Shown here piece after piece: positions 1-9,826 of a DNA stretch of 64,000 nucleotides. The position numbers were made by a program, and so were the translations under genes. The notes under the pieces are model-generated. The model made no database searches. It had not been told where the DNA came from and saw nothing but the letters and a program-made list of their open reading frames with translations. The DNA is taken from NCBI GenBank assembly GCA_963803425.1, contig CAWDMA010000001.1:1674001-1738000 (forward strand), in the 5' to 3' direction. Position 1 is the first letter of the stretch, and every line of letters begins with the position of its first letter. Source of the DNA: DASPWW01 sp963803425. Its GTDB lineage: Bacteria > Actinomycetota > Thermoleophilia > Solirubrobacterales > 70-9.

Positions 1-69
1 GGCTGTGGGTGGCGGGATCGGGCACACAGGGCGTTTCTGGGCCACGCGCCGGCGCCGGGCTCTGAGCGA

Positions 70-909
70 TCAGTCGACGAGGTCAAACCGAAGGACGCGC
101 CCGTCGGCAGCGCCAGCGGCACACGCTCGCCGCTTCTTGCGCTTCGCCCTTCGGAGCTTTCGCCTCGCTTTCCCGTGGGCCTTCGCCGTCTTCGCTCGCC
201 TCAGTTTCCGCTTCGCCTTCTTGACCTTCTTCTTCGCCTTGGCGCAGCCGCTGTCGTCGAGCACGTCCCCGGCCGGCGCGTCCCCGGCCGGCGCGCTGGG
301 GGTGAGCTCCGTTGCCTGACCGCTGAGCGTCGCCTTGTAGGTGTTCTCGGAGTGGAAGATCGCCCCGGTGCCGAGTAGGTCGAGCGTCCCGGTGACGGTC
401 TGGCCCTGTCCCTGGAAGCGCAGGGTCATCGTCCCGTCGAAGATCTGCCAGATCGCGGCCGTGTAGCCGCTGGAGCCGTTGAAGCCGTTCACCCCGGTCG
501 CGCTCAGCGCCGGGTCGGGGCGGATCGTCGTCGTGCCCGCCGCCCGATTGGCGGCGACGAAGGCCAGGTCCAGCAGCGCCCCGTTGGCGTTCGCGCAGAC
601 GCTGTTGGTCGCAAACCAGATCGCGCCCCGCTCGGGGGTGATGAAGGGCGAGCCCGACGCGAGGCAGAGGTCGATCGGGTTGACGCCGTTCGTGGTCGCC
701 TGGGTCACGGTGGGGCCGATCGCCATGCCTCCGGATCGCGTGAATGGCAGGCCGTTGACCGCTCCCTGCAGCTGGATGTCGTAGACAGCACTCTGGGGGA
801 TCGATGCGGCGGCCGCGGGGGCGAGCGCGAGCGTCGCGCCGATGGCGCAGAGGGCGAGCGCGCGGGTGGGTGGACCCCTCCGGACGGTGTGCTCTGTTGC
901 GGCGAACAC
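70..909 (-). CDS. Secreted protein with Lys/Arg-rich C-terminal tail, function unknown
   Basis: The 279-residue product starts at a GTG with a GGAG about six bases upstream. Residues 1-36 look like a Sec signal peptide (basic N-terminus, Ala/Leu core, AAAAS end). The middle is a Thr/Gly-rich, probably beta-rich domain with two cysteines and no motif I recognise. From about residue 218 it becomes a KAKKKVKK/RRKLRRAK-type basic tail flanked by cysteines. Similar tails occur on exported proteins of Solirubrobacterales-type actinobacteria. It starts about 10 bases after the SGNH hydrolase stop, so the two are probably one operon and may act together at the cell surface. Function is not assignable from sequence. 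Confidence 0.7.
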   Translation of the reverse strand: MFAATEHTVRRGPPTRALALCAIGATLALAPAAAASIPQSAVYDIQLQGAVNGLPFTRSGGMAIGPTVTQATTNGVNPIDLCLASGSPFITPERGAIWFATNSVCANANGALLDLAFVAANRAAGTTTIRPDPALSATGVNGFNGSSGYTAAIWQIFDGTMTLRFQGQGQTVTGTLDLLGTGAIFHSENTYKATLSGQATELTPSAPAGDAPAGDVLDDSGCAKAKKKVKKAKRKLRRAKTAKAHGKARRKLRRAKRKKRRACAAGAADGRVLRFDLVD

Positions 910-919
910 CGCGCTCCAC

Positions 920-3270
920 CTACCTCCGCTTCACCCGCAGCTTCGCGTTCGTCCGGGTCTCGGCCCGCGAGCCGTTCTCGTCGTGCGCGGAGACGAGGAC
1001 GGCGACCCTCAGCCTGCGATTCCTGCGGGTTAGGTCTCGGCCCCGCCGGTTGAGCTTCATCCCCACCTTCTTCTGCTCCCCGGAACCGATCTTGAACTGT
1101 GCCTTGGCGATCTTCCGTGACTTGCCGCCCCGGCGCGCGATCACGGCGGAGCTGCCTGCCTTGGCAGTCGTCGCTGCGAGGGTCACGTCCCCCTTGCAGG
1201 TCCCGCCACCAGCAGGGCATGCGAGGTCGATCGGCACCTTGCCACTCTTGGCCTTCAGGGCACCACCAATCGTCGGCTCAACGGCGGCCGCCCCGGGGCG
1301 CCTGGCAGTCCCCTTGGGGTACAGATCCTGTTCCAGCCTGTCGTAGATCATCTTGGCGGTCTCCAAATGCCCTAGTCGATTCGGGTGCACAGCACCCGCG
1401 AGGCGCAGCTTGGTGTCTGCGAGCGGGTCTCCCGGCCGGATCTCCCCGAGATCGGCGTAGGAGCCATCGAACGTCTGGATCCAGCGCTGCCCCGGGCTTG
1501 CACACTGGCCGTGACCCGCCCTGAAGGCGCTTGCGATCCCGCCGACATAGCGCCAGTCGTGTTGATGGGTGGCTTCCTTGACCTCTGCGTTCAGCGGATC
1601 CACCACGTGCTTGCCGGCCCACCTCGTCTCGTCGGGGCTCAGCCCCATCGTGGCGAGCAGGCCACCGAGCGGCGGGGTGAGCAGGCCGGCGGCGATCGCC
1701 GCGTTGTTCGGCTTTCCGATATTGCAGAAGGAACCGCCCGGCCCGCGCGTCGGGTCGAAGTACTCGGTCAGAAAGACCCTTGACTGGTCGGGCAAGGAAT
1801 CGGCCGGGATCCCGCGGAGGCGGTCCGAGAGCTTGCGATATCCGCTGGCGAGATCACCGATCTTCCGGGAGACGAACTCCCGCAGATCGGGGTGTCCACC
1901 CCCGAGAAACTGGGGGATGCCGAGGAGGTTGTCGGGATCGAACTTGCCGTGCGTGGGGCAGTTCGTGTAGAGCAGGCAGTACTGGACGATCTGGCCGAAG
2001 CCGATGTCGTTGGCGCCGATGCTGGTCACGATGGCGTCGATCTCGCGGCCTCCCGTCAGCTCTTCGAGCTGATCGAGCTGCGGTTGCTCGAAGCCGTTGT
2101 CCGGTTGCACGCCGTCAAACTTCCCCAGCAGCCCTTTCTTTACCGTCGCGCCCGAGCACGCGAGGTGCAAGAAGGTGACGGAGGTCTCCTGGTCGCGCCG
2201 CTCGAGCCTTTGGGCGACCTGGGAATCGCGCGAGAAGGCGGACCGGTGACAGCGCGCCTCCTGCCACTTGGCGACCTTGCGCCCCCCGCCGGCCGGAACG
2301 TCGGGGTTCCCCTCGCCAGAGGCGACGGAGTCACCGATGGAGACAACCAGCCAGTCCTGGACGACGACCTCCTCGTCGGCCACCCAGGTCTCCCCGCCGC
2401 TGGGGATGGTCATCTCGACGTCATAGGTGGCCTCCTCGGGCACCTGGATCCGTGCCTTGCAGCCGCTGACCGAAGCCTTGGTCGCCTTCCCGTCGAGTTT
2501 GATGCTCGCTGCGCGCAGCAGAGAGCAGAACTCGTCGCTGGGGCGCAGGTCGACGGCGAAGTGGTCGGGGCTGACGTCGTAGACGCTGTGCGGGTAGTCG
2601 GCCAGTCCGTCTCCATTGTGGTCGAGGCCGTCGTAGCGCGGAGGCATCGAGTACGTGAAGTGGAAGACCTCAGGCTCGCCGCCACCACCACCACCACCAC
2701 CACCAGCGCTGCCGCCACCAGTGCCGCCGCCATCGGATGGCGGCGGAGGAGAGCCTTCGAGATACTCGGCGGTGGAAACAAAGACGGGCGGAAACTGCTG
2801 CCCGTACTGAAACAGCACATATGAAATGGCATACTGCCCTGGCTCCGCGTAGGTATGGGACAGTTCTTCGTCGTCCCACCAGCGTTGGTTAAAGCCAGGA
2901 GCGGGATCGTCCGGACAATCTGTGTCCGGGACGGCTTCCACAGTGCCATCGCCCCAATCGATGGAGAAGCTCGGCTCCGGGAACTCGTTGCTGGGGGTAT
3001 TTGTCCAAACAGCTGGTAACACCCGGATCGCGTGGGTTGCCCCAGTGATGGGCAGCCCATTGTTGTCGACCTCTCCCGCTCCATGCCGAAAGCTCGGGTA
3101 TCCCGCGTTTCCCCCGGGGGCAAGGAGCCACCACATTCGAATGCCCTCGCCGAAGTGGCGAAGCCGCCCGCCGCGACCATCATCACACCGAGGGTCGCGG
3201 CGAATGCTCCCCCGAGCGCGAAGCGTCGGATCGAATGGCGCAGCAGCCAACTGTGAGGGCGAACGTTCAT
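920..3270 (-). CDS. Secreted SGNH/GDSL hydrolase with PKD-like domain, one frameshift after the signal peptide
   Basis: A signal peptide (starts MNVRPHSWLLRH, ends ATSARAFEC) reads from ATG 3270 in one frame, and the rest of the protein reads in another. The frames join at a ccccc-ggggg run at 3112-3121; one extra base there gives ...CGGSLPPGGNAGYPS. The order after the signal is: a PKD-like segment (WGDGT ... HTY.EPGQY), a long Gly linker, a short NGDGLADY segment that may bind calcium, then an SGNH domain with block I IGDSVASGEGN, block III GANDIGF and block V VHPNRLGH. The C-terminus is a basic beta-rich module with a VKRR end. Family members are extracellular esterases or lipases; the substrate is unknown. 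The long open frame upstream of 3270 is probably not translated. Confidence 0.75.
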
Positions 3271-3674
3271 CGCACCGACCCTGGGCAGAAACGGATCCCC
3301 ATTCTTGTGGGGCTGCCTCCCTTCCCCAAGTCGTCATCCAGACTGCGCCGACCGTATATCAGAAGGAGGTAGGCGTCAATGCTCACGTGACGGCGGAGCT
3401 GGTCGAGCGCTACGGCCCGGCGTGTCGGCACCGTTCAGCCAACCCGCCCGTCTCTCCCACACGCCAGCCTCAGGCCGACACTGCGGGGGGCGGATCGGCG
3501 GCTCGATCTCGTTCGTTCCCCCTCCCGGACGACGGGCACAGGCCGCCCGCCTCTCGCATTGAGAGACGGGAGGGCTTATGGACAACGCGGTCGAGCGCCA
3601 GTGGGGCGCTCTCTGTTGTGGGAGGCGTTCACGCCGTCCCCAAGAGGGATGCTGAGCGGGATACTGAGCGGGCG
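3271..3674. other. Non-coding interval upstream of the SGNH operon and the SnoaL-like gene
   Basis: About 400 bases contain no convincing gene. A strong plus-strand Shine-Dalgarno (AAGGAGGT at 3363-3370) precedes an ATG that reads only three codons before a stop. A hairpin-like element with CTCTC/GAGAG arms and a GCATT loop lies near 3550-3570. The interval must hold the divergent promoters for the flanking genes, but I could not identify them with confidence. Confidence 0.4.
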
Positions 3675-4088
3675 ATGGACTACGAGGAGAAGCTGAAGAT
3701 CGGTCGCGACTCTTACGACGCGTTCAACCGACGCGACATCGACACGCTTTTCCAACTCTACGACCCCGAGTGCGAGTGGCATATGTCGCACTACCACGGT
3801 TGGCCAGAGAAGCCCATTTACCGAGGCTTCGCGGAACTCGCCGAGTTCTTTGACGGCTGGCTCGAACCGTGGGAGGACTTCCACGTGGAGATCACGGAGA
3901 CGGTCGACCTGCCCGGTGATCGCAGCTTCGTAGTCGGCCATGCCCGTGGACGCGGACGGATCAGCCGGGCGCAGGTCGAGATTCCGCCGCTCGCGCAGAT
4001 CATCGATTTCCGCGGTGGAAGGATTTTCCGTGTCGACAACTGCTCAGACGTAGTAGAGGCGCGGAGAGCTGCAGGCCTTTCGGAATAG
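3675..4088 (+). CDS. SnoaL-like (NTF2-fold) protein
   Basis: The 137-residue protein starts MDYEEKLKIGRDSYDAFNRRD and ends RRAAGLSE, the usual frame of the SnoaL-like families that are abundant in Thermoleophilia. The pattern of an N-terminal helix (AFNRRDIDTLFQLYDPECEW), a middle GFAELAEFF helix and a terminal beta-sheet fits the NTF2 fold. A longer open frame runs upstream, but the ATG at 3675 is where family similarity begins. The active-site pocket cannot be matched to a substrate, so enzymatic or ligand-binding function is unknown. A relic of a second copy follows three bases downstream. Confidence 0.75.
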   Translation: MDYEEKLKIGRDSYDAFNRRDIDTLFQLYDPECEWHMSHYHGWPEKPIYRGFAELAEFFDGWLEPWEDFHVEITETVDLPGDRSFVVGHARGRGRISRAQVEIPPLAQIIDFRGGRIFRVDNCSDVVEARRAAGLSE

Positions 4089-4091
4089 GCG

Positions 4092-4258
4092 ATGTCGCAG
4101 GAGAACGTGGAGATCGTGCGGTCGACCTTCGGGGGGTTCGACGGCGTCAACCTCGCCGCGATCAAGTGGGACGTCGAGACTGGATTTCATCGACGCCGGC
4201 GAGTGCGTCATCGTCCCGAGCCGAGGCCCTCGAAGCCGCCGGGCTGTCGGAGCAGGTG
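4092..4258 (+). pseudogene. SnoaL-like gene relic with internal deletion
   Basis: The relic begins with a good family N-terminus (MSQENVEIVRSTFGGFD) and, about 130 bases on and in another frame, shows the family C-terminus (EALEAAGLSEQ). The roughly 250 bases expected between the two ends are missing, so this is a deleted duplicate of the neighbouring gene rather than a working short protein. It sits between the intact SnoaL-like gene and the end of malate synthase on the opposite strand. Confidence 0.6.
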
Positions 4259-4294
4259 CTCACTGCGCCGCGAGGATGGGGGCGGGTGCCCGTA

Positions 4295-5917
4295 CTAGTC
4301 GATGTGCTCATACGCCGGCAGCGTCAGGAACTCGACGAAGTCATGCGACAGAGCGACTCGCTCGAATAGCTCGCGGGACTCCTCCGGGCGCCCCTCGGCG
4401 TAGAAGAACTCGTCGCCCACCTCGGAGCGAATCTGCTCGAGCTCCTCTCGGATCAGCGCGCGCACCAGCTCGTCCGTGATCTCTCGCCCGTCCTCGAGCC
4501 GAGCGCGGCGGTGTATCCACTGCCACACCTGTGCCCGGGCGATCTCGGCGGTCGCGGCATCCTCCATCAGGTTGTGAATGGCGGCGGCGCCGTTGCCGCG
4601 CAGCCAGGAGGAGATGTACTGGATGCCGACGTTGACGTTGTTGCGAAGCCCGTGCTCGGTGATCGTTCCCGGAGTGGACGGAACGTCGAGCAGACTCTCG
4701 GCATCGACCGTGGGCTCGTCGCGCCGGCGTTCGACCTGGTTTGGGCGCTCGCCCAAGACCCGGTCGAACTCATCGGTCGCCACCGCCACCAGGTCGGGGT
4801 GAGCGACCCAGGTTCCGTCGAAGCCGTCGTCTGCCTCGCGCCGCTTGTCCTCACGCACCTTGGCGATCGCCTCCTCGTTGATCTCCGGACGACGACGGCT
4901 CGGGATGAAGGCAGCCATCCCTCCCATCGCGTGCGCCCCGCGGCGGTGACACGTTCGCACGAGCAGCTCGGTGTACGCGCGCATGAAGGGAACCGTCATC
5001 GTCACCTGCACCCGATCGGGCAGGATGAACTCCTCGCGGGCGCGGAACCGCTTGATCATCGAGAAGATGTAGTCCCACCGCCCCGCATTGAGCCCCGCGC
5101 TGTGGTCCTGCAGCTCGTACAGGATCTCATCCATCTCGAACGCCGCCGGCACCGTCTCGACGAGCACGGTGGCCCTGATCGTGCCGCGCGACAGGCCAAG
5201 CGCGTCCTCGGCGATGCAGATCGCGTCATTCCAAAGGCGCGCCTCGTGGTGGCTCTCGAGCTTCGGGAGGTACAGGTACGGCCCGGAGCCACGCTCGACC
5301 AGCTCGATCGCGTTCCGGTGGACGAACAGCGCGAAGTCGAAGAACGCACCGGCGACCACCTGCCCGTCCGCGATCACGTGCTTCTCGGGGAGGTGAAGCC
5401 CCCGAGGCCGCACGATCAGGGTCGCGGGCTTGTCCGGGAGTCGGTACTCGCGACCGTCCGCCTCGACATGAGAGATCGTGCGGCGCACCGCGTCAGAGAG
5501 ATTGACCTGACCCTGGACCAGGTTGGCCCACGTCGGCGAGGTGGAGTCCTCGAAGTCCGCCATGTACGCACGTGCACCCGACCCGAGCGCGTTGATCACC
5601 ATCTTGCGGTCGGTCGGCCCGGTTATCTCGCACCGACGGTCGAGGAGGTCCGCCGGTGGAGGCGCGACCTCCCACGCGCTCTCCCGTACCTCGCGAGTCT
5701 CGGGGAGGAAGCCGAGCGTTCCGCCGGCGTCCAGCTCAGCCTGCCTGGACTGACGCGTCCGGATCAGCTCTCGCCGGCGCTCGTCCAGCTCCTTGTGAAG
5801 GTCGCAGAGCAGCTCCAGCGCCCCGGCGGTCAACACCTCGTCAAACCGCTGCTCGATCGGCGCGTGAATATCGACGGCTGCGACCCTCATTCCCACGTCC
5901 TCCTCTCCCATGCGCAT
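4295..5917 (-). CDS. aceB: Malate synthase A
   Basis: It condenses glyoxylate with acetyl-CoA to malate in the cytoplasm. The 540 residues match isoform A length. The PROSITE-type signature reads QDHSAGLNAGRWDYIFS; other matches are RAYMADFEDSTSP, the active-site arginine loop VRPRGLHLPEKH and the C-terminal MEDAATAEIARAQVWQW segment that carries the catalytic Asp. The start chosen (5917) forms a TGATG overlap with the stop of the upstream amidohydrolase, indicating translational coupling; a second in-frame ATG lies at 5890. No isocitrate lyase is visible in the window, so its glyoxylate may come from the adjacent catabolic genes rather than the glyoxylate shunt. Confidence 0.95.
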   Translation of the reverse strand: MRMGEEDVGMRVAAVDIHAPIEQRFDEVLTAGALELLCDLHKELDERRRELIRTRQSRQAELDAGGTLGFLPETREVRESAWEVAPPPADLLDRRCEITGPTDRKMVINALGSGARAYMADFEDSTSPTWANLVQGQVNLSDAVRRTISHVEADGREYRLPDKPATLIVRPRGLHLPEKHVIADGQVVAGAFFDFALFVHRNAIELVERGSGPYLYLPKLESHHEARLWNDAICIAEDALGLSRGTIRATVLVETVPAAFEMDEILYELQDHSAGLNAGRWDYIFSMIKRFRAREEFILPDRVQVTMTVPFMRAYTELLVRTCHRRGAHAMGGMAAFIPSRRRPEINEEAIAKVREDKRREADDGFDGTWVAHPDLVAVATDEFDRVLGERPNQVERRRDEPTVDAESLLDVPSTPGTITEHGLRNNVNVGIQYISSWLRGNGAAAIHNLMEDAATAEIARAQVWQWIHRRARLEDGREITDELVRALIREELEQIRSEVGDEFFYAEGRPEESRELFERVALSHDFVEFLTLPAYEHID

Positions 5918-7380
5918 CAGATAGGCGCGTTTTCAAGCGGTCCCGGCTCGTACACCGCGGACACCAGCGGAACGTCCTCCCGGTCGAGGCCGGCAGCTCG
6001 AATCAGCCGGCCGGCCCGGTCGCGGCCTTCATCCCGCAACTCCGACTCATCGGGGACGGTGGCGACGACGCCGTCGACGAACAGCGCACGGCCGTCGACC
6101 CAGGTCTGGGAGATGCTCGCCGGGCTCGCCGACCACACCAGCGCCTGCACCGGGTCCTGATATGCGGTCCACTCGATGTGGCCCAGATCGAATAGGACGA
6201 AGTCCGCCTTCTTGCCCGATTCGAGCGAGCCGATCTCGTCCTCCATCCCGAGCGCCCGCGCCCCCTCGATCGTGCCCATCCGCAGCGCCCGCTCCGCACC
6301 GCCGACGGCTGGATCGCGGCGAGCGTCCTTGAACAGCCCCGCCGCCAGGTAGATCTGGCGCTTCAGGTCGAGGTTGCCCGCGGCCGATACGCCGTCGGTG
6401 CCCAGGCCGACGGTCACACCGGCCTCCGTCATCTCCGGGTACTTGCCGATCCGAGTCGCACCCTTGGCCAGCTTCAGCGATGTCCCCGGACAGAACGCCA
6501 CCTTGGTGTCGTGCCGCGCCAGCATCGCGATCTCGTCCTCTACCACCGCGGTCGCGTGCGCGAGCACGAGGTTCGATCCGAGCCCGTCCAGGGCATCGAT
6601 CCGGGCGACGGGCGTGAGCCCGTATCGCTGCTCCGCGAACCGCGCCTCCTCGGAGGTCGAGGCGATGTGGTAGGTGGTGCCGACGCCGAGTCGCTCGGCA
6701 AGCTCCCGGGCACCGACGTGGAGCTGGGCGCTGCACGGCTCCTTCCCCTGGATGTTCACCCAGCACCGGATCCGGCCCTCGCCCGCGCCATCGAGCTCGC
6801 GGACGCAGGCCTCGAGCTGCTCGAGCGCGGTGGCGGCGTCCGGGAAGAAGTGGCGGTCCATCATCTCCTCGGTCCAGCCGCGCGGGACGGTCGGTGGACG
6901 CACGTCCGCGGCGTGGCGTCCCGTCACTCCCCGGATTCCGATCTCGCTGAGCGCGGACACCGTCAACCGCGGGTCGCGCAGCGCCCCCATGTCGAGGAAG
7001 CACGTGGTCCCGCTTCTGAGCATCTCAACGGCACCGAGGATCACCGAGAGGCGCTCGTCCTCCGCCGTGAGCCGTCCGTAGAAGGGCATCATCCAATGGA
7101 AGACCCAGGCCCTGGTGCCGAGGCAGTCCGGGAAGCTCGCCCGGGCCAGCGTCTCGGAGAGGTGTACGTGCGAGTCGATGAAGCCCGGGGTCGCACCGAG
7201 ACCGGTGCCGTCCAAGGTGACGTCGTCGGGACCGGGTCGATGCGAGAGCGCCACCTGATCAGCCGGACCGACCGCGAGCAGCCGGTCGCCCTCGACCACC
7301 AGCGTCGCATCGCGGATCACCCGGCCCGCGGGGTCGACCGTGAGCGCGAACTCCAGCCCCTCGACGAACGTACGGGTCAT
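5917..7380 (-). CDS. Amidohydrolase-superfamily deaminase/hydrolase (ATZ/TRZ type)
   Basis: The 487-residue metal-dependent hydrolase has the superfamily order: N-terminal beta sandwich, metal HxH in FIDSHVHLSE (about residues 69-77), a later His in TYHIAS, a third in LAHAT, and the metal Asp in GLGTDGVSA. The family includes guanine, 8-oxoguanine and atrazine-type deaminases and chlorohydrolases; the exact substrate cannot be read from sequence. The start overlaps the hydantoinase stop by ATGA and its stop overlaps aceB by TGATG, so three genes are translated as a coupled unit. That coupling suggests its product is on the way to glyoxylate. Confidence 0.85.
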   Translation of the reverse strand: MTRTFVEGLEFALTVDPAGRVIRDATLVVEGDRLLAVGPADQVALSHRPGPDDVTLDGTGLGATPGFIDSHVHLSETLARASFPDCLGTRAWVFHWMMPFYGRLTAEDERLSVILGAVEMLRSGTTCFLDMGALRDPRLTVSALSEIGIRGVTGRHAADVRPPTVPRGWTEEMMDRHFFPDAATALEQLEACVRELDGAGEGRIRCWVNIQGKEPCSAQLHVGARELAERLGVGTTYHIASTSEEARFAEQRYGLTPVARIDALDGLGSNLVLAHATAVVEDEIAMLARHDTKVAFCPGTSLKLAKGATRIGKYPEMTEAGVTVGLGTDGVSAAGNLDLKRQIYLAAGLFKDARRDPAVGGAERALRMGTIEGARALGMEDEIGSLESGKKADFVLFDLGHIEWTAYQDPVQALVWSASPASISQTWVDGRALFVDGVVATVPDESELRDEGRDRAGRLIRAAGLDREDVPLVSAVYEPGPLENAPI

Positions 7381-8763
7381 GTCACCGGGATCGACTCGCC
7401 CCGTCGAAGGAACCGGCCCTGTCCTCGCGAGCCCGTGAACGAACCGTCATCGACGATCACCGAGCCGCGCAGCATCACGGTCTCGACCCGCCCCTGAACG
7501 ACCTCGCCCTCGTAGGGGTTGTAGTCGCACAGCGTGGCCTGCGTCTTCGCGCTCAGCAGGGTCTCGGCCTCGGGGTCGAACACCACCAGATCGGCGTCTG
7601 AACCGGGAGCGATCTCACCCTTGCGCGGGTAGCACCCGAACAGCTTCGCCGGATTGGTGGCGATCAGCTCGATCAGGCGGTTCAACCCGAACCGCCCCTC
7701 GACCACGCCGTGCTGATACATCAGCAGCGTCCGCCACTCGATCCCCGGCACCCCGTTCGGGATCTTCGGGAAGGCCTCCCGACCCATCTGCTTCTGGTCC
7801 TTGAACCTGAATGGCGTGTGATCCGTGGAGACGACGACGAGCTCGTTCGTCTGAAGTCCCTTCCACAGCCGCTCCTGATCCATCGGAGTGCGCAACGGCG
7901 GGCACATCACGTACTTCGAGCCGCCGAAGTCGGGCTCGTTCAGGCCTGTCCTCGGTCATCAGCAGGTACTGAGGGCAGGTCTCCGCGTAAGCGGGGAGCC
8001 CCCGCTCCCGCGCCTCGGCGACGGCCTCGAGCGCGAGCGCGCAGGTGAGGTGGACGACGTAGACGGGCACCCCGGCGAGCTCGGCGAGCGCGATCGCCCT
8101 CGCCGTCGCCTCGGATTCGGTGACCGGCGGCCTGGTCACGGCGTTGAACGGCGGATCCACGTTCCCGGCGGCGAGAGCCTCCGATTCGAGCAGGTCGATG
8201 ACCCGGCCGTTCTCGCAGTGCATCAGCACGAACGCCCCGTTCTCGGCGCTGCGGCGCATCGCCTTGAAGATCACGTCGTCCTCGACCATCCGAGCCCCCG
8301 GATACGCCATGAACATCTTGAAGCTCGGAGAGCCCTCCCGGACCAGCTCGTCGATCGCCGGGAAGAACTCATCGGGAAGGTCCGTGATGATCTGGTGCAG
8401 GCCCCAGTCCACCACCGCCTTCTCGTCGGCGCGGTCGTACCACTCCTGATGCGAGTCGCGCGGATCCTGGCCCCTGCTCTGGACCGGGAAGTCGATGATC
8501 GACGTGGTGCCTCCGATCGCTGCCGCGACCGTCCCCGAGTAGAAGTCGTCGGCAGTGACAGTCCCCTTCAGGGGGGTCTCGAGGTGCGTGTGCGGATCGA
8601 CGCCGCCCGGAAACACCAGCTTGCCGGCGGCGTCGATCTCCTTGTCAGCCTCGATCCCGGGAAACGAGCCGATCGCCTCGATCCTCTCGCCTTCGATCAA
8701 GACGTCCGTCTCCACTGATTGAGACGACGTGACGACGCGGCCGTTGCGGACGATGGTCCTCAT
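7377..8763 (-). pseudogene. Dihydropyrimidinase/hydantoinase, split by one frameshift
   Basis: Two frames together make a full-length cyclic-amide hydrolase. The N-terminal part (ATG 8763) has metal HxH VDPHTHLE, the carboxylated-lysine loop SFKMFMAYPG, MHCENG and VVHLTC. It runs to CPQYLLMTED at about 7950, and the family sequence then continues in another frame as LNEPDFGGSKYVMCPPLR, the metal Asp in STDHTPF, and the C-terminal sandwich to 7377. All catalytic residues are present across the two halves, so one indel near 7940-7955 is the only lesion seen. Family members open hydantoins, dihydropyrimidines or allantoin-like rings. It is coupled by ATGA to the next amidohydrolase. Confidence 0.85.
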
Positions 8764-8767
8764 CGGC

Positions 8768-9784
8768 TCACCTCCCCCCCGCGGTCGGAGCTTCCTCGAG
8801 GTCGATCAGCTTCGTCGCGTTTGCTCGGCCGACCATCTCCAACTCGTCCTCCGACATCCCGACCGAGTTCAGGACCTTGACGAACCGATCGATCCCGCCG
8901 GGGACGTGTGGATAGTCGGTGCCGAACACGAGCTGCCCGGCGCCAAGCGTGTCCAGTGCACACCGCAGAGCGGGACCGTGCATGGTCACGGTGTCGTAGT
9001 ACAGCTCGCGCATGATCTCGGACGGCGGGCGCTCGATGTTCTCGCTGCACTCCGGGAACTGGCGGTAGTAGTTGTCGTAGCGCGGCAAGACGAACGGGAT
9101 GGTCCCGCCGAGGTGGGTGAAGATCCACCGGATGCCCGAGAACCTGTCGAACGTGCCGGCATACGCGAGTCGCCCTACGGCAAACATCGTGTCGGCCATG
9201 AAGCCCATCGCCAGCGCCATCGCGTACTCACGGAGCCCGTCGGTGCAGCACGCCACCGTCGGATGACAGAACACCGTGGTCTTCCGCCGGGACAGCTCCT
9301 CCCAGACGGGGGAGAAGCGCTCGTCGTCGAGGTTGATCCGGTCGATGTTCGAGCAGACCACGACTCCGACCACGTACGGCAGCGACAGGGCCCGGTCGAG
9401 CTCCTCGAGAGCCGCATCGATGGCCGGGAGCGGCAGGCTGACGAACACGCGCAGCCTCCCGTTGGAGCCGGCGGCGAGCTCGGAGAACTCATCGTTCAGC
9501 TCCCGCGTCAGCGGAATCCGGATGTCCTCCGGAAAGCGAGCGAGGTTGGGGGCCGATACCGAGATCACCTGAACGTCGACGCCCGCGTCGTCCATCAGCT
9601 CGATTCGGTGCTCGAGCGGCGGGAGAGGCTGGGGAGCGGCGAGTGCGACGCCGCCATCCTGGAGCACGACGAGCCTGCCGTCGTCGCGGTAGTAGTGGGT
9701 GAACCCGCTGTCCTCCCGCTTGCAGGCGTCGAGGTATGAGTCGGGATAGTGGTGGGAGTGCACGTCTATGAGTCCGCGCATCAC
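8768..9784 (-). CDS. Amidohydrolase-2 family protein (ACMSD-like)
   Basis: The 338-residue TIM-barrel hydrolase or decarboxylase starts with the metal motif DVHSHHYP and continues with VFCHPTV, THLGG and the metal Asp in GTDYPH, in the order seen in aminocarboxymuconate-semialdehyde decarboxylase and its relatives. It is intact and ends four bases before the hydantoinase start. Members decarboxylate or hydrolyse small acids; the substrate here is unknown. With the two neighbours it gives three consecutive metal-dependent amidohydrolase-fold enzymes in one operon. Confidence 0.85.
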   Translation of the reverse strand: MMRGLIDVHSHHYPDSYLDACKREDSGFTHYYRDDGRLVVLQDGGVALAAPQPLPPLEHRIELMDDAGVDVQVISVSAPNLARFPEDIRIPLTRELNDEFSELAAGSNGRLRVFVSLPLPAIDAALEELDRALSLPYVVGVVVCSNIDRINLDDERFSPVWEELSRRKTTVFCHPTVACCTDGLREYAMALAMGFMADTMFAVGRLAYAGTFDRFSGIRWIFTHLGGTIPFVLPRYDNYYRQFPECSENIERPPSEIMRELYYDTVTMHGPALRCALDTLGAGQLVFGTDYPHVPGGIDRFVKVLNSVGMSEDELEMVGRANATKLIDLEEAPTAGGR

Positions 9785-9826
9785 CGTCTCCTTTCCGTGT
9801 CGAGCACCGACACTTCCGTGGTTGGC

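Noticed and set aside
2687..2706. CACCAC repeat as a possible CRISPR or satellite element
   Set aside because: It is the in-frame poly-Gly linker of the SGNH hydrolase.
4511..6160. Open frame of 549 codons on the plus strand opposite aceB
   Set aside because: It is antisense to a clear malate synthase and the amidohydrolase end, has no family similarity, and reflects third-position GC bias.
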